The notes under the pieces: generated by a model | Seen by the model: only the letters and a program-made list of their open reading frames with translations | What the model was told of the DNA's origin: nothing | Database searches by the model: none | Part shown: positions 14,901-27,184 of the stretch, in pieces | Layout of the letters: each line of letters begins with the position of its first letter | Position numbering within the stretch: the first letter of the stretch is position 1 | Program-made: the position numbers and the translations under genes | NCBI GenBank assembly: GCA_951217055.1 | Contig: OX578278.1 | Location: forward strand, 45,211,574 to 45,275,573 | Source: Gerris lacustris | Taxonomy: Eukaryota; Arthropoda; Insecta; Hemiptera; Gerridae | Reading direction: 5' to 3' | DNA length: 64,000 nucleotides

Positions 14901-16329
14901 ATTAAATACTGTAGTACATTATAATGTTATCTATCTTCATACTCTAATATTGTATGAATTATAGTTAGGTGACATAAGAACAATTAAAATGTAATCAATA
15001 AATTATATCCCTCTGACAGTTCAAATCAGTTAACTTACTTAATTATTATTTAAATGGATCACCTAGTTCAAACATTGTCCAATGTATAAGTGCAAGAGTG
15101 ATTTGTCAAAGTATATAGCCTCAACGTGCCGTGATTATTCATAAAAATATAATTTAAAACGTGAATAAAATTAAATTTTTTAGTCCCACTTAATTTACAT
15201 AAAATTATTCGGCTCCTCATTTACATTGGATTTTGTTTTTAATTTTTTATAAACCTGCGTTGTAACGCTCGGACTTTTAACTGGCACATCCAATTTTAAT
15301 TAATTATATTTATTTATTGTTTATTTTGTCAGATTTTAGTGTGCTTTTTTATTAATACTATATTTATAAAGAATGAAAAATATTATATTCTTCATCTTTG
15401 AAAGTGTTTTCTAACTTTTTTTTACGGAGAAAGTATTGTGATTGGACGAAAATTCAATTTGGAGATTTTGATGGATTTACAAGTTTTGATTTTCCCTGGG
15501 TCTAAGAAAGTGGTTTTTTTAAAACAAGTTAGTCTGTCGTGTGTTGTCTGAAGTCTTTGCAGGCTCGTGGAGCCTAAACTACTGAGCCAATTTCAATTAC
15601 ATTTAGCATACCTGATAAAATAACAATATTTTTTAAAAAAATATCATGAACCGTGGTGGGATTGAGTGATGCATTTCTCTAAAATGAATACCAGAATATA
15701 TATACTCGTACATATATATGGAGGGGAGTCGTTGTTTGCTATGTTTACGTTCCCTGAAGAAGGATTTAAGTAAAAATCGAAAAGTCGGGATTGTAACAGT
15801 GACACTTTTTGAGACCGAAACCTGAGATTAGTTTGTATTTGTTAAGATTTACGGTCAAGAATTTATACAGGGTTTACCACATGCATAAGTACCTAAAGAG
15901 AAAAACCTATGAATCCACTTCAAATTTCTGACAAAAAATGTCAAGTAACCTTGGGTCCTACGGACCTTCGTTTTCGAGATATATCGATAAATCGATTTTT
16001 TTTATTTAGGTCATGTTTTTAGCCATAAACTACGTAATAAATAAAAATCTAAATAAGATAGAAAGATGCAGTTAACAGCATCGTAAAGAGCATTAAATTT
16101 TCTTTAAGAAATCACTACTTTTAGTACTTAATACGTTTATAAACTTAGTGATAAAGCAAGAAAAACATTAAAATTGGAAATTATATCAAATGTTTATACA
16201 ACTTGGAGCCTCCATAACTTCTATATTTTTATACCTATCGTAATGTTCAAAATGTTTAAAAAACTGCAATTTTATAAGCTTTTATTCGATATAGCATTGT
16301 CTATAGTTTACGTAAGTTTTCATAGAGAA
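11961..16329. other. AT-rich non-coding stretch
   Basis: I see no gene. It contains a G-run near 12047, several CTAGT-rich bases near 12310-12355, a weak inverted repeat around 13390-13490 (GGTAGGT ... ACCTACC) and a less AT-rich block at 14190-14480 that gives no recognisable protein. Confidence 0.45.
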
Positions 16330-16652
16330 ATAGATTTGAAAAAAATGTTAGTCTCATCAAATAGATGATGATAGAATCTTTTCCCGTACTGAAATTCCAA
16401 ATTAATTTTTGAACCTCTCGTTTACGCGAGCGTTGCGCACGAACTCTTGGACGGATCACGCTGTCCAACAAACTTAGCCTGAGTATTAGTAAGAGGATCA
16501 TGTATACCAAATTTCAACTAAATCGGTAACTTTTTACTCAAGTTATCGTCACATGCCTAAGCGTTACTGACAGACAAACAGACAGACAGACAAGATGCAT
16601 AGTTTGTTGAATGTAAGAAGCTCGCTTCCGCTCGCTCCAATAATCAAAATTA
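16330..16652 (+). repeat. Family A repeat, copy A-2, 5'-truncated
   Basis: It matches A-3 from GAAAAAAATGTT through the lines GAACTCTTGGACGGATCACG and ACCAAATTTCAACTAAATCGG to a (GACA)n run at about 16573-16591. The 3' end is GAAGCTCGCTTCCGCTCGCT. A-3 starts only about 10 bp further on, in the same orientation. Confidence 0.75.
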
Positions 16653-16662
16653 TAATAACTAG

Positions 16663-17534
16663 GCATCGCGTGGCTCTATCATTGAAGCGAGAGTATTGCA
16701 ATGAAATACTGAATATTGAAATTTATTAATCATGATGAATGTCATATTTAGCTACACGCTTGCTATAGCTATAATAAGTAAGTTATTAATAAGAGAATAA
16801 ACGCTTGTCTTGAACAAAACTAGACTAAAAATATAATTCGACTTTGACATAAAATAAAGTAAACAATAACATTGCCGTAAGAAACATAAGGCTAAAGAAT
16901 CTGATTGGCTGTCGCCACATCATAGTTGAAGATAAGTGGAAGAGAGTAGTGTGGGGAAGAGTGGGAGTACTCGGTACAAAGCTTTACTTCCTAAACAAAC
17001 CTATAAACTATACGACTATAACAATCTTCACCACCCGCGGTAGCTTTTAAACAATTATTATAAATGTATCTCGTCACTACGCAAAGAATTTTGCTTGTAT
17101 CAAGTTGAAATTTTGCATACCTGTTTCACTTGTGCATTAGATGGTGTATATGAAGTTTTATTAAAATCGTTACGTTAGAACGTAAGATATCGGTAAAAAG
17201 GTTGTTTTCTCAATTATAAACGTTTAGGTCCGCTTTAATAGTTTTAGCGATCTTTATTAAGTCATAGCGGTGTCGCTGTTGGTTTTAGTAAAAAATGTTA
17301 TTTGAAAAAAATGTTCGTCTCATTGAATAGATGATGATAGAATCTTTTCCCGTCCTGAAATTCCAATTTAATTTTTGTACCTCTCGTTTACGCGAGCGTC
17401 GCGCGCGAACTCTTGGACGGATCACGCTGTCCAACGAACTTAGCCTGAGTATTAGTAAGAGGATCATGTATACCAAATTTCAACTAAATCGGTCAACTTT
17501 TACTCAAGTTATCGTCACACGCGTGAACGTTACT

Positions 17535-17566
<32 letters not shown>

Positions 17567-17616
17567 CGGAGCATATTTCGTTGAATGTAGGAAGCTCGCT
17601 ACGCTCGCTTCAATAA
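16663..17616 (+). repeat. Family A repeat, copy A-3
   Basis: The 5' end is ACTAGGCATCGCGTGGCTCT, shared with A-5, followed by CATTGAAGCGAGAGT; the 3' end is GCTACGCTCGCTTCAATAAT. The near-terminal GAAGCGAG and CTCGCTTC are inverted relative to each other. Relative to A-5 it has about 190 extra bases between roughly 16740 and 16925, bounded by TCAT on both sides, so a secondary insertion is likely. A (GACA)n run lies at about 17535-17566. Confidence 0.75.
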
Positions 17617-17670
17617 TGACAACTAATGACTATGTTTTAACTAACTACATGATTGTATGGAACAGCTGGT

Positions 17671-17973
17671 TTAGTTGATATTGTAATAGTACATAACGCG
17701 TCGAGTGCGGAAAGTAGCATTTTGCATGCGAGTGTGGAGTTTGCACCCGAGCGACAGCGAGGGTAGTAAAACCACACGTGCAATGCAAATTGCCGTTTTC
17801 GAACGAGTTGCGTACCGTACTTTATCTACGATTGTTAGATTTAAATTATAAATACAGAAATAAATAAACTTGCTGTATGTAAGTTCGTATCTCTCTCTTG
17901 ATAAAGATGGGATTAATTCTTGAGTTGTATTTTTTGCCGAATTAATTATTTCTGGAGGAGTATTATTCTCCAC
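17671..17973 (-). pseudogene. Left-arm copy of a truncated N-terminal ORF (possible tyrosine-recombinase-like protein)
   Basis: About 100 codons on the minus strand, starting with MENNTPPEIINSAK. The part up to SRERYELTYSKF resembles, from memory of motif style only, the N-terminal helix of tyrosine-recombinase-related (Crypton/zinc finger MYM-like) insect proteins. After that the frame runs into the element's terminal sequence, so only some 50 residues look protein-like. The matching first codons of the right arm suggest the original start lay upstream and is broken here. No catalytic domain is present. Function cannot be assigned with confidence. Confidence 0.35.
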
Positions 17974-18848
17974 ATTTTCGTCAAAGTCACTTGATTCACT
18001 TATTGTTTTTCACTAAAAACTCGATATAAACAGTTATTTTAATAAAAGAACTGCAAATTAGTTTTGTTAAATGTAAACAAACTTGCTAATCTAAAGCTGA
18101 AGAATTCCTCTTCTTTACCGCACACTGTGTGGTAATTGTTCAGTTCTATGAGACGCGCATGCGCAATGAATGCAAGTACGTAAATAATCACTTTCTATGC
18201 ATCTAAACAAAGATTAATGTTTATATTTCGTACCAATCGTAGATAAAACCTTTTATCAACGATTGATACGAAACAAAAAAATGACGAAATATAAACATTG
18301 CATCTCTGTTTAGATGCGTAGAAAGTGATTTTTTACGTACTTGCATTCATTGCTCATGCGCGCTTTTATAATTCCTCTTTTTTTCTGCCCTAGGGCGGTA
18401 AAAAAGAAGAATTCCTCACCTTTACGCACGATTAGCGAGTTTGTTTAAACCTAACAAAACTAATTTGCTGTTTGTTTAATTAAAGTAACTGTTTATGTCG
18501 AGTTTTTAGTAAAAAAAAAAAAAAAATGAGTGATTTAAGTGATAAGACGAAAATGAGGAGAATAATACACCCTCGAAATAATTCATTCGGCACAAAATAC
18601 AACTAATGAATTAATGACATCTTTGTCAAAAGAGAACTACGAACTTACATACAGGAAGTTTATAAAAACTTTTTTTCTGCATTTATTATTAAAATTCAAA
18701 CAATCGTAGATAAAGTACCGTACAAAACTCGTGGGAAAACAGCATTTTGGCTCGTGTGGTTTTACTAACCTCGCTGTCGCTCGGGTGCAAACTCCACACT
18801 CGCATGCAAAGTACTACTTTCCGCAATAGACGCGTAATGCATTATTAC
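17683..18848. mobile_element. 1.17-kb near-palindromic foldback element
   Basis: The left arm (17683-18249) and right arm (18250-18848) are inverted copies with scattered substitutions and small indels. Paired landmarks: ACGCGTCGAGTGCGG at 17697 with the right-end CCGCAATAGACGCGT; GGAGTTTGCACCCGAGCGAC at 17737 with its inverse near 18770; ATCGTAGATAAA near 17825 with its inverse near 18710; and the centre GATAAAACCTTTTATC at 18242-18257. Each arm carries a start of the same ORF, pointing outward. Confidence 0.85.
18527..18606 (+). pseudogene. Right-arm copy of the truncated ORF
   Basis: The frame opens ATGAGTGATTTAAGTGATAAG after a run of A and stays open for 26 codons to a TAA at 18604. It corresponds to the left-arm frame but carries substitutions and a frameshift. 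It is too short to be a functional gene. Confidence 0.4.
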
Positions 18849-18919
18849 ATGTTGACGAACACTATTATTTTATATGTATATTATTTACAGATTAAAAATT
18901 AACTGTAGGAAAAATGTAA

Positions 18920-19026
18920 TGTGCAACTCGAGCTTAAAGTGTCTTTGCTACACTCGAGAAACCTATCCGCCGTTAATATTTCTCTCGAGTGCAGCAAAGT
19001 GCCACTTTCCGCACTAGTTGCACAAA
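18920..19026. mobile_element. Small inverted-repeat element (MITE-like)
   Basis: The arms are GTGCAACTCGAGCTTAAAGT ... CACTCGAGA on the left and CTCGAGTGCAGCAAAGTG ... CACTAGTTGCAC on the right, with a short centre around ATCCGCCGTTAAT. It separates the foldback element from a second fragment of the same family. Confidence 0.6.
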
Positions 19027-19029
19027 TAA

Positions 19030-19200
19030 CTATTTTCTGTATTTATCATTAAAATCCACAATCGTAAATAAAGTACAGTACGCAAAAACTGCATTTTGCT
19101 TTGCTCGTGTGGTTATACTACCCTCGTAGTCGCAAGGGTGCAAACTCCACACTCGCATGCAAAATGCTACTTTCCGCACTAGACGTGTAATGTACTATAT
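19030..19200. repeat. Fragment of a second copy of the foldback element (arm end)
   Basis: It matches the right terminal portion of 17683-18848: ATCGTAAATAAAGTAC, a variant of the TCGCTCGGGTGCAAACTCC block and CACACTCGCATGCAAAATGC, ending near CTAGACGTGTAATG. Same orientation as that right arm. Confidence 0.7.
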
Positions 19201-22200
19201 TATTCCTTATTTGTTTTTCACGCAAAATAATAAGATAATAATTTTGGACATTTATTTAATAATTATTTATAAAATATATACACTAAGTTACTCATAAAGA
19301 ATTATGAACAACTTCTTATATTATATGATGATTATCGTGATGATGGATTTTTTTAAGTGTAAGAAAAAACGACGATTTAAAACATGTTGTTTAGATGAAA
19401 TGTTTCATCTAATTTAATTATTATTTGTATTATTTTAATCTTTTTCCTATTTCATTAATATTTTTTAAAGCTAGAGGATCTTTATTTTGACTCAAATGTG
19501 ATCAAAGTTATTATGGAACTTCAATCACACGATTGCAATAATTAAAATTCAATCACATGATTGAAATTCGCCCCATGAATGAAATGCTTATTGAAATTCA
19601 ATTACATGATTTAAATTTAAAGATCTAAATTGATGAGTTTATTGTCAAAATAGCCAATTATTACACATTTATTTCGATCACTTTAGTTGGTCATAATCAG
19701 TGAACTAATCATCGGTGAGTGATGATAATTTATACTGGTCAAAACTGGACTTGTATTAAACATAGTGGTCCTGTGGATATGGGTTGGCTATGAACAGAAT
19801 GGAAGGAACAAGGGTGCCTGAGAACCCCCAGGTCCGACACACCTTTGATTCAGTAACTCAGTTACACACTGCAAAAGTTGTTGCTTCTCCTCCACACGCA
19901 ATTCTACTCATACTATATATCATGCTTCTTTTCCTGTACAATCTTTTAAGAACCTAATAATTTAATTTTATTAGCTGAGGGTTAATATTGAAACCAAAGA
20001 ATTTGTTTGCTAATGTTATTGTAACCAAAGTCAAAGCCTAAAGACAAATTTAGATGTGATATTATAACCTGTAAAACAGGTTTTGAATATCTTCCCAAAA
20101 GTATCTCTCTTTCCATAGGGTATCCGTAAATGTACAATGGATCATGTAATAAATGCAAATCTAAGTAATTATTTAAAAAAATAAAATAAATAAAAAGTAT
20201 CAATACAAAAAGAGAGAATTAAACAAAAATTAATGTCATTTTCAAAAAAAGAATACATAAGCAGGATGAAGAGGAGCAAACAGATTTGGCAAAAGAGAAT
20301 AGGATGTCAGTAGGTAGGTAGAACCGAGTCAATAGGGAACTAAGGAACCAGAACATCACCATGTCGGATCTTCAGCTTTTATTTTTATTGTTGTGACGTC
20401 AGGACTACCCGCATCAACTCAGCTGACCACGGCCTTACCTCAAGAGAGGTTTCGGTGTCAAGATAAACCGGTGTATCTGCAGAAGATGCCGTGGTTGGCG
20501 CGCGCCTCAAGGGAGAAGGAAATGTCTTCTTTCATTCCTCCATCAAATTGATAGCCCACTATTTTGTCCAACCTGTTGTCGTAATTCTCGTTAAACTGTC
20601 AAAGTGCAGGAATGGAATGTTAATTAAATCTTATCTGTGATTGTAAATCTGACAGTAACTCATTATGCATGTTAAGATCAAAAGAATCATGGATTTGACT
20701 AAAGTACTACTCACGTTCCCTTATCAATGCTCATTTAATAATCTTCGAAGCTCGTTTGGTATTAAAATGCGAAGCAATAAAAGAATATTAAAACTTAATA
20801 GTATACAGCAGTAAACACAAGTATTCGCGTACTACTGCCAAATACTGGACATTTCGGTTATTTGTTTTTTACTCCCGGATAAAAAATAAAATAAACCATT
20901 ATATATGTTTCTAGAAGACACAGAGCCAAATACACTTAAAATGAGGTCTAGGATTGTGATAAAATACTATTAGAATGAAAACAACACCTTGATATTACAC
21001 TTGTTACTTGTAGATTTTTTTTCAAGACTACACTTGAGAAACAAATTCTTGCATACAAACTAACTTGTTTCTACCGGATTTTGGAATTAATCTCATTAAA
21101 TTAAAAATTAAAATCTAAATACAAGCTTCCGGAGAGAAATACACTAGTTTACGAAGATTACTGACCACTAATCATTGACAGCCGGCTTTGATCATAAGAT
21201 CTTTCATCATCCCTACCTAAATCTTCTTCATTTTATAGTTTGCATGTACTTGAGATTTTACTATCTTTAAAAATAAACTTCCTATTAGTTTAATATACAC
21301 TTTCTCCAGCCGAAAGAAAACATTCATTTTCGAGAAGATTAGTTTTCCCATTAAACAAACAGGAAGTAATAATTATTAATCAAAATGTCCTCCACTAATA
21401 CTTAATGAACCAGACTGAGTTTGATTAGATATGGCATCTAACATATAATAAACATTTCTTATTTTAATATTCCTTATTATATTTGATAATCACTACAATT
21501 AATAAGCTTTTATAACTTCAAAGAACACAGGGAAGTATACTCCAAATATTAATTGGAGAGCTAGAGGTAACCTGTTTTGGGTTTTACACAGGTAAAAAAC
21601 CGATTCATCTACTTCAGATTTAAATACTTGATTCCAGGAGAAAAATGACTTTTAATTGAAAAATAAAAATTTAGTTAACTAATACGACAAAGGGAAAACA
21701 ATAATTGTGAAGGACTAGTTTCTTTTATCTGATATTTAATTTATCAAATCAGTCGAGGAATGACAGAGGTTGAGAAGAGGTGTGGCTATTAGTTATGTGC
21801 AAAGCTCGCGCCAATAGTAGCTCAAGTAACTCTAACGTATAATTATATTTTCACAGTCCAGTGATAATGGCTGCCAGATTTAATTCATTCGCCTGTGGAA
21901 ATACCTACTCCATGGTTCCTGATCTGATTATACCCGAAAAAGAAAAATAATGTAGTCCTTCTTTTATTCAAAGCTACCATTTATTCAAATGGAGAATGCT
22001 TAAGTATTTCAACTGGTTCGAGTAGGCTGTCTGAATACACTAAAAGAAAACGAATTAAAACATCAAATGAAAAATCTCGATAAAAAATAGTTAAGAGCTT
22101 AATTTGTCCATAAAAAAATAAGACTAAAGTTAACGATATCCGGTGTCCAATAGATAAAGACTACAAGAAAAATATAACGGAAGAAGTTGTTCTGTTGACA

Positions 22201-22510
22201 AAATCCTTTTTTAAGAGAGGGAATTAAAAGAAAAGGGGATACTTAGGCAAACAAAGCTAGCAGACAAATGCGGGCTACAGTGACATTACAAAGTACTACA
22301 TTCAACTAAATCAAGTAAATTCATCAAAAAGTTATAACAATGTTACCTCTTTAAATCTTCAGTATACAGCTAAAATAGCAATCTTTGCTCAGTTAAGGGG
22401 GTGCCGCAAAGGATTAGGCAACATTCTAAGACTTTTCTTAGTCACATATTTTAAGTTAGGTGGCTTTTATACATGAAAATATATATAATTGCAGGAAAAT
22501 TTCCCAAAAT
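19201..22510. other. AT-rich non-coding stretch
   Basis: No gene recognised. Short inverted ATTGCAAT/GATTGAAATTC motifs lie at 19520-19610. A less AT-rich block at 20260-20560 gives no recognisable protein on either strand. Confidence 0.45.
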
Positions 22511-22669
22511 AGACTCTGCGGCAGCACTGATTTTATTTTTATATTTTTGTTTTCTGTCAAAGTTCGACATTCGTGTTTTGAAAATCAAACAAACGAGTAA
22601 ACATGTTTTTGCACTCAATATTGCTATTTCATAATTAATATATTATACGCTAGTTCTCGTAGCCGTAAC

Positions 22670-22684
22670 TGGTGACCCCGACGT
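22670..22684 (+). other. Primer binding site (tRNA-Trp type)
   Basis: TGGTGACCCCGACGT follows the LTR end directly and is complementary to the 3' end of a typical animal tRNA-Trp including CCA. A tRNA-Trp primer is characteristic of the CsRn1 clade. Confidence 0.8.
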
Positions 22685-22742
22685 CGGACTGAAGACTCGA
22701 AGATAATACCGGTGAGTCAAAGTATTTTTGCGTTATTTTATT

Positions 22743-23580
22743 ATGAATTCATTATTATTATTAGATCTTGACAGCGAAAATCACATTTCTTTAAATAATG
22801 GAATGGAAATCGACATCGTTGCGGTTAAAATACCGTTATTTTGGAAACATAGGCCAGAATTATGGTTCATTAATGCCGAAGCTTCATTTGAACTTGCTAA
22901 AGTTACTGTCGACCAAACTAAATATCTTCACGTAGTCAAGCCGCTTGACGGCGATGTTTTAGAATATGTGTTTGATTTGGTCGCACAACCTCCATCTACC
23001 GATAAATATGGTGCTATAAAAATGGCTTTAATTAGCGCATTTTCACAAAGCAAGGAAAAAAAGCTTCATCCTTTGCTGAACGATTTACAGTTAGGTGGCA
23101 ATAAGTGTCTCACCTACTAAGACAGATGAAGGAACTAGCAGGGGGCAGTATTAATGAAGATATACTTACATCAATATGGTTACAACGACTTTCCAGCCAT
23201 GTACAACCAATCCTTTCAGTCAGTAAGAAAATTTATCGATCCTAGCAACCATGGCAGATAAAATTTTGGAAATTGACACGAATACGGTCAAGTCTATTGA
23301 AAAACCCCCATCCCTTCTACTTCTAGTTCTTCTAATGATGTCAACGAGCAGATTTTAAAGGAGTTAGCTGCACTCAAAGTCGAAGTAGCCCCACTGAGGG
23401 GCAGACAACAACAATACAGGCCTAACCGCAGATTTTATAGAAGAGCAGGGTCGAAGAACACCTTCGCGTGGTCGTTCCTTGGAACGAAATTATGACCTGT
23501 GCTATCATTTTAAATTTGGATCTGAAGCCAAGAAATGTTCTCAACCATGCAATTCCCGTAAGAGAAATTAGAACACCGGT
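22743..23580 (+). pseudogene. Gag pseudogene of CsRn1-type element
   Basis: The structural protein of the retroelement. The first frame (ATG at 22743, stop near 23120) has the insect gag signature IPLFWKHRPELWFINAEA and continues to LNDLQLG. A frameshift near 23100 moves the homologous reading to another frame (LLRQMKEL ... WLQRLSSHVQPILSVSK), and at least one more frame change follows before TMADKILEIDTNTVKSIEK and NEQILKELAALKVEV. Near 23500 it ends with a CHCC box, C-Y-H-x9-C-x3-C (CYHFKFGSEAKKCSQPC), rather than the usual CCHC knuckle. Several frame breaks make it non-functional. Confidence 0.8.
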
Positions 23581-23597
23581 CTTTTACAGCGGCTGAA

Positions 23598-23810
23598 ATG
23601 GCTGGTATCGTAAAATGCCGCCTGTTCATCAAAGATCGCTATTCGAAATTAAATTTTTTGATAGACTCGGGCACCGATCTTTCTGTTATCCCTCCTAACT
23701 CTCGACTGGTTAAACGTCCAATCTCAACCCGATTATCTGCTGCTAACGACTCTTCAATCAAGACATACGGTATAACGACACTTACTCTAGACATTGGACT
23801 AAGCACTGAT
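23598..23810 (+). pseudogene. Retroviral-type aspartic protease fragment
   Basis: The frame starts MAGIVKCRLFIKDR and contains the retropepsin active site FLIDSGTDLSVIPP (D-S-G around residues 23-25) followed by LSAANDSSIKTYG and LTLDIGL. It is in a new frame after gag. The family-typical continuation towards reverse transcriptase is missing; the reading frame instead runs into LTR-like sequence at 23802 and then into family A. Confidence 0.8.
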
Positions 23811-23867
23811 TTTATTTTTATATTTTTGTCTCCTGTCGAAGTTCGACATTCGTCTTTTGAAAATCAA

Positions 23868-24316
23868 TTGTACTTTAGACGATGTATACAAAGTTTTATT
23901 AAAATCGTTACGTTAGAACGTAAGATATCGGTAGAAACGTTGTTTTCTCTACTTTAAACGTTTAATAGTTTAGTAGCTTTAATAGTTTTGACGATCATTA
24001 TTAATTCATAGCGGTGTCGTTGTTAGTTTAACTAAAAATTGTATTTGAAAAAAATGTTTGTCTCGTCGAATAGATAAGTTAGAATTTTTCCCCGTCCTTT
24101 TCAATATTAATTTTAAAGCGCACGTTTACGCGAGCGTTGCACGCGAACACTTGGGCAGACAACGTTGTCCAACGAACTCGTCCTGAGCATTGGTAAAATG
24201 AACATGTGTACCAAATTCCATCAAAATCAGTCAACTTTTACTCAAGTTATCGTCGTACGTTTCAGACACGGAGCATATTTCGTTGAATGTAGGAAGCTCG
24301 TTACGCTCGCTTCAGC
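23868..24316 (+). repeat. Family A repeat, copy A-4, 5'-truncated
   Basis: It begins at TTGTACTTTAGACGATGTAT, continues through AATCGTTACGTTAGAACGTA and ACCAAATTCCATCAAAATCAG, and ends at GTTACGCTCGCTTCAG. The (GACA)n run is reduced to almost nothing in this copy. Confidence 0.75.
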
Positions 24317-25548
24317 TATTATCATTTTTAAGGCCTGCAAGACGAATAGAAATGTGAAAGAGGAGGGAGTAAGGGCAAGAGGCTCCTAATAAACTTTTGG
24401 TAGAAAGTTACCTTCTTTTTTTTAAATACAATTCTAAGCAACTCCATTTATAGTTGCCTTTTATTTGTTTTAATTTATAACCAAGTGACTCTAATGTTCA
24501 TGTATAATGTTTATACTAAACAACTTCTCAAGCAAATCATAAAATATAATACGACATAAAACCTAATTATAAGCTAATACAATCCCAGTAACGTTTAACA
24601 TTTTATCCACCTTCGTAATCCCTAGTGGGACGGAAAAAATGTTATTTCTACTTTGATAAGCATCTTCAGTTATCACTTAATCATATAAGTATTTATTTTA
24701 ATTAGCTTTTGTTTAGTTGTGAGAACAAAATCACTAATAAAAGTTCATACAAAGATAAACTGTATATGAGGTAACAAATTGGTTGAAAATATTGATTTTA
24801 CAATATGTGTTCTTTTTACATTTCTTATAAAAATATTTAACGTTAAATTTAAACTATTTTAAAACATAATAGATCTTTTGATTAGAATAAGAATTTCAGA
24901 AATCAGATCCTCTTTTATTAAGACGACCGCGTATAATTTTCTTAATTTTCTGGGATAACATGATTAACCGAAGAGAATTAAGAGATAAGAATTGATATAG
25001 AAAGACATTAATACTAGAGAGAGGATAGATGAGAAAATTACGGAGTCCACTTTTCAGTAGCTCCTTGGACCAACTTATAGAGACGTTACACACTTAGCAT
25101 TTACCTCTAGCCTGGGGGCAGATCAGAGAAAGATACATGCAGCCTTTAGAACCTGTCTTTATTCTATAAACATAGCTGCATGCCAAACACACAGGCCTCT
25201 TTATTAAGTGATCTTACAATATAAAAAAAATCCTTAATAGAAATAAATAGATTTCCTACATCGATTTAGTCCACACTGCAACAACATATAGATGAGAATT
25301 GATTACTAGTCCAACTCATGTACCGTATATGTTTATTTATTTATTTATTTTCCTTTAGTAATAATTAATTAAAGTGGCTTGGTACGCCAAATTAGATAGC
25401 CTAGCATTTAAACACTTAATAGAGAAATTGTAGGTAGTTAGATGCCAGAGATTTTGAAAAATGCTTATGACGTTAACCGGGACGTAAAAGAAACAGCAAA
25501 AGAAAATCTAGCTGATACATCTCTTACTAGTCATTCTCATTTACAAGT
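24317..25548. other. AT-rich non-coding stretch
   Basis: No gene or repeat recognised. Confidence 0.45.
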
Positions 25549-25945
25549 AGATAATTACTTGATTCAGTGTTTTCCATTTGTAATAGTTCTTTCAAGTTTT
25601 ATTACATTTAATTATTATATTGAACATTTTATTAATAATTACCGTAAAATAACTACTCCCTAGTGGAGAAACGAACCCTACCTTTCACCCTTTGCGTCTA
25701 AAGTTATTTTCTCAGGAACTAAGTTTTTGGTATGGGGCAGGGTAGAACCTTCAACTTCATAGCAAAATTAATTTTCCAATTCCACCTCAGTGGTATATTT
25801 TGTTATGAACATGTATACCAAATTTCCTCGAAATCGATCCAGTAGATTAGGCTCGATGCGTCTGCACTGACTACACACTTTTTTAAACACCTTTTCTTTG
25901 GACCTCAAAACGTATAAATCCTAAGAAATCTATAAATTGAATTTG
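25549..25945 (+). repeat. Family C interspersed repeat, copy C-1
   Basis: Shares with C-2 and C-3 the order: TTTAATTATTATATTGAAC-like block, GAACATTTTATTAATAATTACC region, ACCAAATTTCCTCGAAATCG, CCAGTAGATTAGGCTC, then GGACCTCAAAACGTATAAAT. All three copies share orientation. A weak B-box-like GGTTCG occurs on the minus strand near 25672. Confidence 0.6.
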
Positions 25946-27184
25946 CACGCCATCATAATAGATTTAGCTTTAATAGTTAGTAATTTGCATGAGTCATTTT
26001 TCGGAAGTTGGTCTCTGGCCGTTGAACAGACAACATCTATCCGTTATTCTCTGTTTATTTGCTGTGCTTTATATAATATTACCTTGTCAAAACAGTTTCT
26101 ATAAAACATCTCCGTGAGTTATTACCTTACATTATTTAGTTCATAACGTAAATTAATAAATCACAAGTGAAACACCCGAAAGAGTTCAATAGTTTTTTTT
26201 ATGTTTTTCTATTAATTTTTCCATTCAAAATACTGTCCTCTAGGAAAAATAAAACCCAATAAATTAATTAATTAAAAAAGACTAAAGGAACAAATAATGA
26301 TACAAAAATAATACGGCGTTAGGTACGTAAAAATAATATTCATTTTTCTATTTTCTTTTATCTACTTCAAACAAATCAGCTATTGACTGTGGCTAGTAGT
26401 AGGTGAGGACCAATCTATAGTCGTAGGTGAGCTGCATCAAAATTTACATTATTATTTTCTATTCACCTGAGATACCCAATTATATTTTATATTATTGTTG
26501 CTTAGTGAAGGTAACTAATATACGAAGCCTTGTTTAATTTATAGTAGAGTGCTTCATTACACGTAATATTACAACCATTAAATAAATTCATCCAAAATAA
26601 TACTACTTCAGAAGGAGAAAAACAACACGTGAGGTCGATGAATATCACATATAAAGTATAAAATTGAAATGAAAATTAAGAGGTTTCTAAATGTAATAAG
26701 CACGTAGCTCAAAGGAACAGTTAGAGGTATCAGGTAAAACAGCTACCAACCATCCTTCACGTACTCGAACTTTACTTAGAAGCCATGCATAGTTCGGACC
26801 TGTCAAAACTATAAACTACTAATTGAGACCTCACACGTTGCTTCGAACATTTAGACATAAGACGTGATTCGAATATTTAAATCAAAAGAGCGGCAATAAA
26901 CATAAATTTACCTTTACAAAACGATATTAACAGCCTAAGGTTTTTAAATGTTTATTTCTTTTAACGAGAAATCATTTTACTTCTGGTAGGAATGAATCGA
27001 ATCAAGCGTGACAAAAGCTGTCACTACTAAAGTGACAATAGCTCTATTAGGAAAAAAGATAACTCCACATGACGCCACAAAGCGCTGTCATTCTGAGATA
27101 GGGTCATAATCAGTGCCAAAGCGGCGTTCGTAAAAGAAGATTGGTTGATCAAAGAGCGTAAGTGGAGTTGATGTCAATAGAATC
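25946..27184. other. AT-rich non-coding stretch
   Basis: No gene or repeat recognised. Confidence 0.45.

Larger units (their letters stand above)
22515..23867 (+). mobile_element. Collapsed CsRn1-type Ty3/gypsy retrotransposon
   Basis: Order: 5' LTR remnant ending at 22669, primer binding site, gag, protease, then a piece of LTR. Bases 23802-23867 repeat 22523-22588 with about 4 differences in 66, so the 3' end is a truncated 3' LTR reached directly from the protease. RT, RNase H and integrase have been deleted. Family A copy A-4 starts at the right edge. The LTR 5' boundary is uncertain. Confidence 0.75.
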
